From Sphingobacterium sp. (lineage in GTDB: Bacteria > Bacteroidota > Bacteroidia > Sphingobacteriales > Sphingobacteriaceae): a stretch of 64,000 nucleotides of DNA. The notes under the pieces are model-generated. The model was not told the origin of the DNA and searched no databases. It worked only from the letters and a program-made list of their open reading frames with translations. Position numbers and translations under genes: made by a program. Below, piece by piece: positions 16,803-26,424 of this stretch (the stretch's first letter is position 1; every line of letters begins with the position of its first letter). The stretch is from contig JAIRVH010000192.1 of the NCBI GenBank assembly GCA_031253985.1, forward strand, positions 1-64,000, given 5' to 3'.

Positions 16803-17792
16803 ATGATAAAATCCTATACTTTCAGCCTGGGTCTCGGCTATAGTTTAGTTTCTTGCCCCAAACAAGCATTGACTTTCCCTATACGCCATGCCCAGCCGCA
16901 GCATTGGGAATCCCCACACAACCAAGTGAGCGAGCAGACCTTTGACGGGCGCTTTGCCTACCTCTACTATTACGAATACTGGATCAGGGAAGCACTGGAT
17001 ATCCCGATCGAGATCATCCTGGAAGACCTGCACCTGGTCTACCCCCTGTTCAGCCAGCAGACCATCTTTGCTAAGCAGGCCGACGAGGATTTTATGATCG
17101 AGATACCCCCGGGCCATGGCAGTTACTTTTACCTGGCGCGGGGGCAGTACAGTCTTCACCTGCCCGTGGGACATCATATCCTCGTTGGCTTTGTGGTCGA
17201 TGCCGGCATGTTCAGGCCCCCGGCCCTGCAACATTTCACATTCCTGATCCCGCTTATCCGGGCTAAAAAGGAGCGCGCGACCTATCCAATCAAGGGCGTC
17301 AGTTTTCGCGTGGGCAGTGGCACGGTCGATTACCTCCGGCTTATCTTTAGCCGGCTTAATCCCCATATCCTCGACAACGAGCATATCCTGCTCAAGCACC
17401 TTATATTTCTGATCAACCTGAGCCGTTTCAAACTGCTGGAACAATCGTCCAATCTTCCACTGCCCGAGCAGGCGCGGCAGCTGCTCGAACTGCTTATCGC
17501 CCACGAAGGCGCCAAGGTACGGCTGATGGAAATTACCAGGTTACTACGTACGGACCATGCGTCACTGAGCCGAAAATACCATTCTTACCATGGCATCAGC
17601 ATGCGCGATGACCGCAACAGGCTGCTATTGCAGCATATCGGTCTATTGTTGGCCGAAAATGAAAAGCAGGCAGCAGCGGCCGAGCAGGCCGGATTTAGTG
17701 GTATCAGCGAGATGAACCGGTTTATCCGCCGGATGAGCGGCATGACTACGGGCCAATATAAAAGATACATCCAACAGCAGTCCCACCAATAA
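16803..17792 (+). CDS. AraC-family transcriptional regulator
   Basis: 329 aa with an N-terminal region of ~200 residues that has no recognisable ligand fold, then a C-terminal AraC DNA-binding domain: LMEITRLLRTDHASLSRKYHSYHG in the first HTH and AGFSGISEMNRFIRRMSGMTTGQYKRY in the second. It is divergent from the peptide/kinase operon behind the LytTR box array, so it may be a direct target of that system. The next gene starts 28 bp after its stop, which suggests co-transcription. Confidence 0.85.
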   Translation: MIKSYTFSLGLGYSLVSCPKQALTFPIRHAQPQHWESPHNQVSEQTFDGRFAYLYYYEYWIREALDIPIEIILEDLHLVYPLFSQQTIFAKQADEDFMIEIPPGHGSYFYLARGQYSLHLPVGHHILVGFVVDAGMFRPPALQHFTFLIPLIRAKKERATYPIKGVSFRVGSGTVDYLRLIFSRLNPHILDNEHILLKHLIFLINLSRFKLLEQSSNLPLPEQARQLLELLIAHEGAKVRLMEITRLLRTDHASLSRKYHSYHGISMRDDRNRLLLQHIGLLLAENEKQAAAAEQAGFSGISEMNRFIRRMSGMTTGQYKRYIQQQSHQ

Positions 17793-17820
17793 ACCTTCAA
17801 TCAATAGATAAACAACGTAT

Positions 17821-18645
17821 ATGAAATTTTACAACAACAAAAAGCTCGAACGCGCCTGTCTGTACAATATCCTTCAAGACTGCTACGATATGATCCCGCG
17901 GCTGATGAAGACCATCACCCCCGAGGGTTGGGAGAGCGGACTTACACACCAAGAGCTGCTCATTCACCGACAAGAACTCTATGATGCCTTTCTGGACAAC
18001 ATTCAGCCAGAAGATTATATCAGTTTTGATCAGTATTTCAGCAGCAGCTTTCCACCGGCACAGCATAGCGAGCTGGAGCTCTTTTACCTACTGGCCATTA
18101 TCCTGTCTGAGATTACCCTTGCTTCGACCATCTATCGGCCGGAAGATCCTGAATTCTATTATATTAACCCGGATGATATGATTGCGATGGTCTTTCAGGT
18201 GGCGGCCAAGCGCCGGCAGCTCGACAGGGGTAAGAACCGCAACAGCTATAAGCTGCTTCCCCCCTGCCCCGTTCGGCTGCTGGAAGATATGGAGCTACAG
18301 CATTGCATGGAAGCCCTCTTTGCGATCCTGCGGAGCCATGGCTTTAAGCTGGATTATTGGGACGTGGAGCTGCTGGAGATCGCTGAACTGCAGGATGCAC
18401 ACAGTGCAATCTTTTACAGCGGCCTTGATCCCGCTGAAAAAGAAAAGCAACAGGCAGAGCTGGAACTGCAGATTATTGAGATTATCAGCCCATACACCGA
18501 GCAGGTCGACAATCCATTTGATCTGCCCGCTGTGGTCAAGCTGTTTAATCGGTACAAGATCTGTCCCATTGTATTGGGCTATCTGCATAGCTATGATGAA
18601 TTTCCAAAAGGCTATCCCTATCGGCTGGAAGATTACTGTGAGTAA
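17821..18645 (+). CDS. Conserved-looking hypothetical protein, 274 aa
   Basis: I do not recognise a family. The protein is acidic, mostly helical in appearance, with no signal peptide and no membrane helix. Acidic patches include LEDMELQHCMEAL and DPAEKEKQQAELELQ, and the ends are Tyr/Pro-rich (YPYRLEDYCE). It starts 28 bp after the AraC regulator on the same strand, so it likely shares that promoter and could be a LytTR/AraC-controlled effector. Confidence 0.7.
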   Translation: MKFYNNKKLERACLYNILQDCYDMIPRLMKTITPEGWESGLTHQELLIHRQELYDAFLDNIQPEDYISFDQYFSSSFPPAQHSELELFYLLAIILSEITLASTIYRPEDPEFYYINPDDMIAMVFQVAAKRRQLDRGKNRNSYKLLPPCPVRLLEDMELQHCMEALFAILRSHGFKLDYWDVELLEIAELQDAHSAIFYSGLDPAEKEKQQAELELQIIEIISPYTEQVDNPFDLPAVVKLFNRYKICPIVLGYLHSYDEFPKGYPYRLEDYCE

Positions 18646-18764
18646 TAGTGTAGGACGAATAGCAAAAACGGCCTATCGCATAGTCATCTCCGGCCTAACG
18701 GCAGGACACTATGCTGCCGTAACTTAGCCTTATAAAATTTGGTAAGCAATTAATCAGAAAGACA

Positions 18765-19346
18765 ATGGAACATAGTCGAAAATATATACAGCATGATGGG
18801 GCTGCGGCAGCACATACCGTTAAAAGAGATGGCGGCTATAGTTGGCTGAGACGCAAATTTACTGGGGCGATTTCCTATACCAGGAAGCATCCCCAAGAAT
18901 TTGTCTTGCAGGTATTGACCTTCGCCTTGCTCTGTCTATGGATCTATGTCGGATCGAAAAAGGTATTTACCTATGCCGAATTCCGTGCTTCGATGATCCG
19001 ACAACCCTTTGAAGATCAGTATGGCTTTGTGCTGTCGGATATCCTGCCAGCCGTAGAATTGGCCACAGGTATCCTCTTTATTTTTGAAAGGACAAAAAGA
19101 TTGGGATTTTGGCTCACGCTCCTGCTGATGCTTGTTTTTTCAGCTTATGTAATCCTTGCCTTGCAGGATACCTGGGGCAGCATCCCCTGTGATTGCATAC
19201 TCGAATTTCCGATCAGCTGGAAGGCACATCTTTGGATCAATGGCCTGGTCTCGATTGCATGTATTGCAGGTTTATTGCTTGATTGGAATATAAGAAAGCC
19301 CAGTAGAACGACACGAAACCCCATATTAGGTTTACCAAGAAATTAG
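18765..19346 (+). CDS. MauE/DoxX-like redox-associated membrane protein
   Basis: 193 aa with a polar ~50-residue N-terminus and four membrane helices (VLQVLTFALLCLWIYVGSKK, ILPAVELATGILFIF, GFWLTLLLMLVFSAYVIL and a C-terminal one). Two Cys lie in a loop (IPCDCILEFP), matching the MauE-like DoxX subfamily found near TlpA thioredoxins in Bacteroidota. By family inference it passes reducing equivalents to a periplasmic thioredoxin-like partner. The convergent SusD/SusC/TlpA operon at 19.9-25.7 kb encodes a possible partner. Confidence 0.75.
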   Translation: MEHSRKYIQHDGAAAAHTVKRDGGYSWLRRKFTGAISYTRKHPQEFVLQVLTFALLCLWIYVGSKKVFTYAEFRASMIRQPFEDQYGFVLSDILPAVELATGILFIFERTKRLGFWLTLLLMLVFSAYVILALQDTWGSIPCDCILEFPISWKAHLWINGLVSIACIAGLLLDWNIRKPSRTTRNPILGLPRN

Positions 19347-19500
19347 CACCAATTGCCACAACGGAAGCTGAATCCCAGGCTGGTTCGGCAGAAGGGCGCG
19401 TCTGCAAAAAGAAAGTGGACTTCTCGTCCTTGAGTCACATCAACCGCGGCTCAGAAAGAGAAAAGAACACAATTATAAATTATAGAAATACGCTAAACGT

Positions 19501-19812
19501 ATGAAAAAAATGAAATTTAATGCAAAAGCCGCAGTAGCTGTGGCCGTTGCGATGGCATCCTTTATCGGATTGAACAGTTTTAAAAATGCTGAGAAAAAAG
19601 CAGATGATCTACATTGGTATTCGCGTGATAACGTAGGTAATTATACCTACATAGGTCAAAGTGCAACACAGCCCTCTAGCCCGGCCTGTCAGGCACCTGT
19701 TACAGATACCGAAATCTGTATGAAAGGTCTGAGCACTAATCCAAATGCGGCATTCGTGGATGATTCGACACCAGCCGTTCAAACAATTGAGCGCGAACCG
19801 TTGGACAATTGA
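19501..19812 (+). CDS. DUF6520 family secreted small protein
   Basis: 103 aa with a signal peptide-like N-terminus (KMKFNAKAAVAVAVAMASFIG, broken by the LNSFKNAEKKADD tail), then a Trp/Tyr region (DDLHWYSRDN) and two Cys (PACQAP, TEICMKG). The pattern matches DUF6520, small exported proteins of Sphingobacteriaceae with unknown role. A ~155-bp gap separates it from the MauE-like gene on the same strand, and a strong terminator follows. Confidence 0.72.
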   Translation: MKKMKFNAKAAVAVAVAMASFIGLNSFKNAEKKADDLHWYSRDNVGNYTYIGQSATQPSSPACQAPVTDTEICMKGLSTNPNAAFVDDSTPAVQTIEREPLDN

Positions 19813-19831
19813 TGAACAAGTAGCACAAAAC

Positions 19832-19861
19832 AAAAGGCTCCGAATCTAATTGGAGCCTTTT
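19832..19861. terminator. Bidirectional intrinsic terminator
   Basis: A perfect 10-bp stem (AAAAGGCTCC / GGAGCCTTTT) with a 10-nt loop, between the DUF6520 gene (+) and the SusD gene (-). Confidence 0.88.
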
Positions 19862-19865
19862 GCAT

Positions 19866-21275
19866 TTATCTTGGATTTTGAGCCATATCCGGATTATAAC
19901 CCATAATCAAACTTGGAATCAGAAAAGCATATCGTTTATCATTCGGGTTGAGTGTATAAATATCAGCTCCCAACATACGATGAATGATTAACGACTCCCC
20001 TTCCATGTTATATCTCCTGAGATCTGTCCATCTCAGTCCCCTAAAAATCAACTCCCGCCGGCGTTCATCGCGCACAAATTTCAGCAATGATTGCTGATCT
20101 AAGGCAATAGACGCAGGTACTTTATACAGATCCGAATTCGCCGCGAATCGATTTTTTCTTAGTTTCTCAATAGTTTCCACAGCATCCGATACTTTTCCGA
20201 GCTTTGCCTGACATTCGGCTTTTATCAGATAAACCTCATCTGTGGCCAGCCCTACAAAAAAAGCCGTGCTGGCATAAAAACTTCCTTTGTACCGAAAACC
20301 ACTGGGCGTTGCCGTTCTAAAAAATACTCCTTTCCGCAAATCTTCCTTCACATAGCTTTGATATAAGTTGGAATCTATTTTAGCGATAAAAATACTCAGC
20401 GGACTTGTGATTCCCGAGCGGGTCACGAATGTACTTTTAAACAGCACTTCCGTATTCATGATCCCCGACCCTTGAAAAGGGTAATTAGCCGATGCCGATA
20501 GCTTATTATAGTTTAGTAATCCATCAACGATAGCCAAGCTGGCATTTGCCGCAGCCAAAGCCTTATCATAATCGCGCATAGAAAGATACACTCTCGCCAA
20601 CAGTGCATAGCAAGCAGCCTTTGATGGCCTTTCTTTGTAAGAAGAAGTTGGTGGCAGCGACTCAACAGCATCCTCCAGATCTTTGGTAATCTGCGCATAA
20701 GTTTCGGGTACTGTGCTACGTTTTATCTTTTCGGAGACATCGGCGTTCAACCGAAGCGGAATACCGTATGGCTCCATATCAGCCGAACCAAAAGGATAAG
20801 CAAAAACCTGCGCAAGCTGAAAAAAGGCATGCGCGCGGTAGAATAATGCCGCAGCCCGTATCTCCTTCCACCGGGCCAAATCATAGTTTCCTGCTTTCAT
20901 CTGTGATAGACCGTCCAACACAATATTGGCCATAAAAACACAATTGTAGCCTCTATCCCAATCGTTGAGGTTATCACCCGAATTCGCATCTTTTGACCAG
21001 GTATAAAAGTCGCGATAGAGACTTGTCAGACGATTTTGATACAAGTCGGTCGTCAGATAGTAATCATCCGATCCAATCTCCCCGAGTTCGGAGACCAAGC
21101 CCAATCCATTAGGCACACCGTTCATATCAAAATCATTATCCAGTATAGCCTGAAAATCTTCCAGTGAGGATGGTACCACCAAGCTCTGATCAGGCTTCGC
21201 ATCCAAAAATTCTGTTTTAGAACATCCATAAAACAGCCCTATAAATAATAAAAAAGTAAGCATTAAATTTTTCAT
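19866..21275 (-). CDS. SusD/RagB family nutrient-binding lipoprotein
   Basis: A ~469-aa lipoprotein; the lipobox (LFIGLFYGC) follows MKNLML at 21275, and an earlier Met at 21281 adds only two residues. SusD-type helical/TPR scaffold motifs are visible: AALFYRAHAFFQLAQVFAYPFG in the middle and ELIFRGLRWTDLRRYNMEGE near the C-terminus. It forms the lid over its SusC partner at the cell surface. It is the last gene of a minus-strand operon with SusC and a TlpA-like protein. Confidence 0.9.
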   Translation of the reverse strand: MKNLMLTFLLFIGLFYGCSKTEFLDAKPDQSLVVPSSLEDFQAILDNDFDMNGVPNGLGLVSELGEIGSDDYYLTTDLYQNRLTSLYRDFYTWSKDANSGDNLNDWDRGYNCVFMANIVLDGLSQMKAGNYDLARWKEIRAAALFYRAHAFFQLAQVFAYPFGSADMEPYGIPLRLNADVSEKIKRSTVPETYAQITKDLEDAVESLPPTSSYKERPSKAACYALLARVYLSMRDYDKALAAANASLAIVDGLLNYNKLSASANYPFQGSGIMNTEVLFKSTFVTRSGITSPLSIFIAKIDSNLYQSYVKEDLRKGVFFRTATPSGFRYKGSFYASTAFFVGLATDEVYLIKAECQAKLGKVSDAVETIEKLRKNRFAANSDLYKVPASIALDQQSLLKFVRDERRRELIFRGLRWTDLRRYNMEGESLIIHRMLGADIYTLNPNDKRYAFLIPSLIMGYNPDMAQNPR

Positions 21276-21287
21276 AATCACTGCAAC

Positions 21288-24200
21288 TTAAAATGTAAAA
21301 CTTATACCGAAAACATAAGTAGGTCGAGACTTTGGCACATTATTGAAATAGGGATCAACACCCATGTTATTGCCTATCCAGGCCCAATTAGGGCTCTGCA
21401 CCTGCGCAAAAAAACGAGCATTTTGAATACCCCATCGGCGCGTAGTTTCAGGCAGCAAGGAATAATAGAGCAATATATCTTCAACCCGAATATTATCCGA
21501 TTTTTGAACCAGTATGGCCGAAGATTTATAAAACTGATCGCGATCTGAATTTCTCGTTAAATCGAGTGAGGGAACATCTGTCTTCAATTCATCCCCTGCA
21601 GCTTGCCATCTTTTGGCATAATCGGCATGGCCGCTAAACCCGGCCAACAAAGTTGAACTAAAGAACGATGAGGTACGGAAGTAACCGCCAAATTTGAAAC
21701 TGAGATTGACTGAAAGACCTACATTTTTATAAGTCCATTCATTACGCAAAGAGCCGTACCAAGGTGATTGCATCGGACCGTTATATACCATATCCTCAAT
21801 GCGTGTATTGTTCAATATACTTTTATAATCTTCTGATACCTCACCGTTAGCGATTCCTTGTGGATTACCATTTGTAGGATCCAAACCCTTCCATGGATAA
21901 CTGAAAACTGCATACAGCGGTTTCCCCTCCAAGGGGCTAATTCCTGAATTTCTTAGATATGGCATCGGTGATACGCTCTTGGGCATCAGATACTTTTTCA
22001 CCTTACTGTTTGTATAACTCAGATTGAGGAATGTAATCCATGTCACTACAGATTCCAAATTTCGCGACTGCAGCGTTAAGTCCAAGCCGTGACCATCCAT
22101 TGAAGCGACATTTCCGAAGAAAGAAGTTATCCCCAATGTAGGATCCATAGGAGCCTGTGAGAGCAGGTCACGGCCATTTTTCAGGTAGTAATCCAATGAG
22201 CCCGATAAGCGGTTTTTAAAAACCGAGAAGTCGGCACCAAAATTAGCTGTATTGATCTTTTCCCAGCGCAGGCTTTTGTTTGGCGGTGAGTTGAGCGTGG
22301 CAGCAGGTAGTCCCGAAATCGTATAGGAAATATATTGTATCGTCGTCATTGCGGTAGCCATTCGCGATATATTCCCATTGACACCATAAGAAGCCCTTAG
22401 CGCCAACCGACCCAACAGTCCCGTCTCATAGCGCAGTCCTGCAGACCAGAAAGGTGTCCCCTTGGCATTCGTCTCCACACCAAATAGATTTGCCTCGTCT
22501 TTGCGCACACTACCCGAAATATAAATCTGATCCTTATAAGAGACTACTGCATTTCCAAACCAAGACAAGAAGTTATCTGTCCGCTTATTTACCCCCGATA
22601 CAGCGGGAACTTTAGCTAATACCCCATTGCTCAGCAAAGTGAAATTCGTTATATAATCCACGTCCCTCACTACAGACATACGGTCATCGACATAGCCATA
22701 GTAGCGTCCATATTTGCCCTGTTCGATTTTCGACCGGATTTCGTATCCGGCAATAGCGTCCAGGCGCATATCCGCATTGATTCTTTTGTTGTAATCAAGC
22801 TGTAAACGTCCCTGATGCGACTGTAGCGTACTTTCATTGAAGTCCAATATCCCGCCTTCGGGAATAGCACTCGTCCAGTTTCCATTCTTTTTGTAGGCAT
22901 ACTGATTGGAAAGTCTTCTGACAAGGTATGAATCGCTTTTGTAGTGATTGTCGTTACCATCAGAGCCGATCTGATATTGATACCGCAGGCTGACCGATAG
23001 ATCCGTGATTGGCTTGACGGCAAGTGCAATGTTATCCGTCAGATTGGAACCAGCGACCTTGTTATCTACAGTATTGAGGTCGCGTACCGGATTAAAAGAC
23101 CAATCCTTTAAATGCCCTGCTCCCACCGTATCCAAGTAAGCTTTGGGGTGGTTCAGATAAACATTTTTTGGGCTACCATCCGAACCGACAAGTGAGGCGT
23201 ATGGATAGATTTCGCGATTGTCCATGATCAGATAGCCCGGATTCGCATTAGCCTGTTGTTTTGTATGCGTATACTGCAGATTGTGCGAAAGCTCGATTAT
23301 GGGTGAAAGTCGAAATGTATTGTTGGTCCTTATCGTCAGCCTATTATCCGCTGTACCACGCAAATTGGAAAGTTCCTTAAAATAGCCCACCGAAGTCATA
23401 TGAGAAACCTGCTTCGACCTTCCTGAAATCGCCACATGATATTGCCGCCGAAAGCGCTGCCGGTACAGGTACTGCGCCATATCCTTCCGCACATCATTAA
23501 TTTTCATTTGTTCAATTTGGGCATCTATCGTCGCGTCATTGGGATTATTCCTTTTTTGAAATAGCAGCTCTACCACAGGTGTGATGGGCGTGAGGTAGTA
23601 AGGTCCATTTAGTAGATTATCGTAGGCACCTTGCGCAAACCGCAGTTTTTCAAACTCGATCATATCCGCTGACCTGATCCAGTTTAAATTGTTCAGATCA
23701 GGCTTATTCTGCAGGGTAAAGTCAGACTTAAAATCAATCTTCAATTTATCGCTCAGTCCCTGTTTGGTTTTAATGACGATCACACCATTTCCTGCCCGAG
23801 CACCCCAGATACTTGCCGACGCTGCATCCTTCAAAATAGACACCGAGGCCACGTCACTGGGATTGATCTGACTGATATCCCCCTCGTAGGGAAAATCATC
23901 TACCACAATGAGCGGTTTAGCCTCTGCTGAAATCGTACTGCGTCCCCGGATCAAAAATGCATCAGTCTCGGCAGCATCCCCTTTATTAAACTGGATACCC
24001 GGCGAAAGCCCTTCGATCCGCGATAAAATATTTGTACCAGTCGTTCTATTGAGCATCTTTTCAGAGATCACATCCACTGATCCCGTGATCTGATCCTTGC
24101 GTAGGCGCTGAAACCCCGTATGTACCACCTCCACATCTTCGAGCATGACGATCTTGCTCGCCAAGCGGATTATTCCGTCCGCAGGCCAATCCTTTGTAGC

Positions 24201-24440
24201 CATTGTTTGAGGTTCATAGCCTAAGATCATGATACGAATAGAGTCTTTCGGATTTGCTGCGATGGAAAACTTTCCATCACTATCTGTAGACGTCGCGCTA
24301 TTGGAAGTTAGATTTCTGACCGTCGTGTGAAGCAGAGCTTGCCCCTTAATATTGGTCACACGGCCATTTAAGATTTTCTGCGCGTAAGCTTGGGAAACCA
24401 TACCAAGCATTGCGATTATAATGTAAACTAATATTTTCAT
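21288..24440 (-). CDS. SusC/RagA family TonB-dependent outer-membrane transporter
   Basis: 1050 aa with a signal peptide ending AYAQ, a carboxypeptidase-regulatory-like N-terminal domain (~22-100), the plug domain with NPSDVASVSILKDAASASIWGARAGNGVIVI (two overlapping SusC plug signatures), and a 22-strand barrel. It has no STN domain, so it is not expected to signal to a FecR by itself. Its start overlaps the TlpA stop by 4 bp (ATGA). The SusD gene follows within ~12 bp. Confidence 0.93.
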   Translation of the reverse strand: MKILVYIIIAMLGMVSQAYAQKILNGRVTNIKGQALLHTTVRNLTSNSATSTDSDGKFSIAANPKDSIRIMILGYEPQTMATKDWPADGIIRLASKIVMLEDVEVVHTGFQRLRKDQITGSVDVISEKMLNRTTGTNILSRIEGLSPGIQFNKGDAAETDAFLIRGRSTISAEAKPLIVVDDFPYEGDISQINPSDVASVSILKDAASASIWGARAGNGVIVIKTKQGLSDKLKIDFKSDFTLQNKPDLNNLNWIRSADMIEFEKLRFAQGAYDNLLNGPYYLTPITPVVELLFQKRNNPNDATIDAQIEQMKINDVRKDMAQYLYRQRFRRQYHVAISGRSKQVSHMTSVGYFKELSNLRGTADNRLTIRTNNTFRLSPIIELSHNLQYTHTKQQANANPGYLIMDNREIYPYASLVGSDGSPKNVYLNHPKAYLDTVGAGHLKDWSFNPVRDLNTVDNKVAGSNLTDNIALAVKPITDLSVSLRYQYQIGSDGNDNHYKSDSYLVRRLSNQYAYKKNGNWTSAIPEGGILDFNESTLQSHQGRLQLDYNKRINADMRLDAIAGYEIRSKIEQGKYGRYYGYVDDRMSVVRDVDYITNFTLLSNGVLAKVPAVSGVNKRTDNFLSWFGNAVVSYKDQIYISGSVRKDEANLFGVETNAKGTPFWSAGLRYETGLLGRLALRASYGVNGNISRMATAMTTIQYISYTISGLPAATLNSPPNKSLRWEKINTANFGADFSVFKNRLSGSLDYYLKNGRDLLSQAPMDPTLGITSFFGNVASMDGHGLDLTLQSRNLESVVTWITFLNLSYTNSKVKKYLMPKSVSPMPYLRNSGISPLEGKPLYAVFSYPWKGLDPTNGNPQGIANGEVSEDYKSILNNTRIEDMVYNGPMQSPWYGSLRNEWTYKNVGLSVNLSFKFGGYFRTSSFFSSTLLAGFSGHADYAKRWQAAGDELKTDVPSLDLTRNSDRDQFYKSSAILVQKSDNIRVEDILLYYSLLPETTRRWGIQNARFFAQVQSPNWAWIGNNMGVDPYFNNVPKSRPTYVFGISFTF

Positions 24441-25744
24441 CGCGCAGATTCATTTTTAGGATCAATAACAAGCATTTCCAAAGATTCAATGGTATGGCTC
24501 AACGTCAGGCCATTCAGCGTTAAGAATTCAGCCAATCGCGCTTTATCCTTGGCTAGCGTAGGAATAGGTTCATTGGCATATAATACCGTTCCTAAAGCCA
24601 AATCTGTTGTATAGATCGGCATATTTGCTTTCCATTTGAAGTGGGCATTCAGCAAGGCGAGTAAGGATCGTAGATCTGTATGATACTTTAATTTTTCAAG
24701 CTTCTGTGCTGCGCTATTTTCTTGCTTCAGGATCCTCATCACCTTCATATCCCGCCATTGCTTAACCACATCGCAATTAAAGGAAGTTTTTAAATCCACT
24801 AGAAACCAAGCTTTCATCTGATCATCGGGCGTTGCTTCAGGCGCGATCAGCTGGTAACAGCCCTGCTGGTTTATGAAACTGGTATTAGACCGTTTTACCG
24901 TATCTATCCATATTCTATTGAGCGGCATATCAGTCGCATAGGCTAGCATACTCAATACCCACGCGTTATTATAATACAACAGCTTCTGACCGTTGGCTTG
25001 CATTATTCCATTATTACCGCCTATACCCTTTATATAACCCGTCAATATAGATTTCTTATAAATAGGAATATTAACACGCTTGGCAAATTCATCCAATGGC
25101 TTGGTCAGGCTAAAGTCCATAAATTCGGCTTTGACTTCCATTTGAGGAAGATGTCCATCGAGTGCGAGTGCAATATTTTTTTCATTGGCATCTACAGCTG
25201 CGCCGATATGGACAACCTTATTGTCCATAATCCAGACCTGATGCGGAATACTTCGATGTGGAAAATACTGGAGCAGTTGCGGATCCGAATACACGCTAAA
25301 CGGATGAAAGCTGAGCTTTGCCATTTGCCGCTGTAACAGGTCAAGCTTCTCATAGGTAACCGGTATAAGAGCAAACCTGTCGGCATACTTCTTTTCAATA
25401 ATTTGAAGTTTTTTTATCGACGCAATACATGGCGCACACCAAGTCGCCCAAAAGTCAATAATCATGAGTTTTTTTGACTGAAAATCTTTGAGCTGTATAT
25501 GTTCCTTTTGCTGCGGATCATGCATGACTGGCAATACCGTATTCCAAAGTTTATCTGGAATGCGATCGCCTATATTCAGTGGGTGAATACTTGTGTCTTT
25601 CTTGACATCAATTGAAAGTGATAGTGATTGAGCGGACAAGTTTAACATAGTTATTAGGCCATATAGGATCACTAATATTGTAATCCTTATTATTTGAATA
25701 TGCAACAGTGCGCTGCTATTGGATTGTAGTTTAAGTTTTTTCAT
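24437..25744 (-). CDS. TlpA-like thioredoxin-fold protein with long C-terminal extension
   Basis: ~435 aa from ATG 25744, 4 bp after the upstream gene's stop. An N-terminal hydrophobic signal/anchor (IIRITILVILYGLITMLNLSAQ) leads into a TlpA/AhpC-TSA fold with the active site WATWCAPC (about residue 100) and VTYEKLDLLQRQMAK downstream. The last ~250 residues are an unclassified domain with little resemblance I can name. It precedes SusC with a 4-bp overlap. The inferred role is redox maturation or handling of the ligand of this SusCD pair. Confidence 0.85.
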   Translation of the reverse strand: MKKLKLQSNSSALLHIQIIRITILVILYGLITMLNLSAQSLSLSIDVKKDTSIHPLNIGDRIPDKLWNTVLPVMHDPQQKEHIQLKDFQSKKLMIIDFWATWCAPCIASIKKLQIIEKKYADRFALIPVTYEKLDLLQRQMAKLSFHPFSVYSDPQLLQYFPHRSIPHQVWIMDNKVVHIGAAVDANEKNIALALDGHLPQMEVKAEFMDFSLTKPLDEFAKRVNIPIYKKSILTGYIKGIGGNNGIMQANGQKLLYYNNAWVLSMLAYATDMPLNRIWIDTVKRSNTSFINQQGCYQLIAPEATPDDQMKAWFLVDLKTSFNCDVVKQWRDMKVMRILKQENSAAQKLEKLKYHTDLRSLLALLNAHFKWKANMPIYTTDLALGTVLYANEPIPTLAKDKARLAEFLTLNGLTLSHTIESLEMLVIDPKNESAR

Positions 25745-25748
25745 TATT

Positions 25749-26111
25749 TTACGAATTGGTATTGGATGGGGATACACGTTGAAAGAAATCGTAAATGATC
25801 TTGGAAGACTCGATCACTTCTCGGTTTATATCCAGTGAAATAGATATCTTACCAAGGTCCATTTTATGGGTATGGATTATCAAATAGGCTATTAACGTGC
25901 GGAGAAGTTCGACGGAAAATTCAGTCAATTTTGGATTCCCCTTTTCCTTATCACTCGTGTCGGGCTGTAGGGCAATAATATAGTCCTGAATTGTGCTTAA
26001 GGGATATTTACCCCAAAAGTCTTGCACATTCCCAACAGGATCATATCCTGATCGATGTGTCTCATAAATAACCAGATCAAGGAGGAGTAGATGAGCATAA
26101 TTAGATTTCAT
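25749..26111 (-). CDS. Hypothetical protein of the SusCD/TlpA operon, 120 aa
   Basis: I do not recognise a family. The protein is cytoplasmic-looking and helical, with no signal peptide: SNYAHLLLLDLVIYETHRSG at the N-terminus, ELLRTLIAYLIIHTHKMDLGK in the middle. It ends 4 bp before the TlpA start, so it belongs to that operon and may be its first or second gene. Confidence 0.65.
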   Translation of the reverse strand: MKSNYAHLLLLDLVIYETHRSGYDPVGNVQDFWGKYPLSTIQDYIIALQPDTSDKEKGNPKLTEFSVELLRTLIAYLIIHTHKMDLGKISISLDINREVIESSKIIYDFFQRVSPSNTNS

Positions 26112-26114
26112 TTT

Positions 26115-26315
26115 TTAGATTTTTAATCGCAAGCTTAGGGCATAGTTATTCCTGTCCGACTGAATCGGATAGTTTTTAGGGCATTCGCCGCGTATAATAA
26201 AACTGATTAATTGGGAAAAGCTAGAGGACGTTTGAGTGACATCTACAAGGCATATAATATTGGTATTACGCTCTCCATAGCTAAGATGACCAGACCATTG
26301 CTGGCTGAATCGCAC
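26115..26315 (-). pseudogene. Small ORF, possibly the frameshifted remnant of a short gene
   Basis: 66 codons from a GTG, ending 3 bp before the 120-aa gene. A 16-codon ATG ORF (MKKKKQSTKNIFKSPE) immediately upstream in another frame could be its original N-terminus, broken by a frameshift near 26325. Content (RFSQQWSGHLSYGERNTN...) looks coding but matches nothing I know. It could also be an intact small gene with a GTG start. Confidence 0.35.
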
Positions 26316-26424
26316 CGAGCTACTCGGGTGACTTAAAGATGTTTTTTGTGGATTGTTTTTTCTTTTTCATTACTCACTCTTTTTAATATATAAAAGTGAG
26401 CTTCATAGGTGGGGGTATAAAGTA

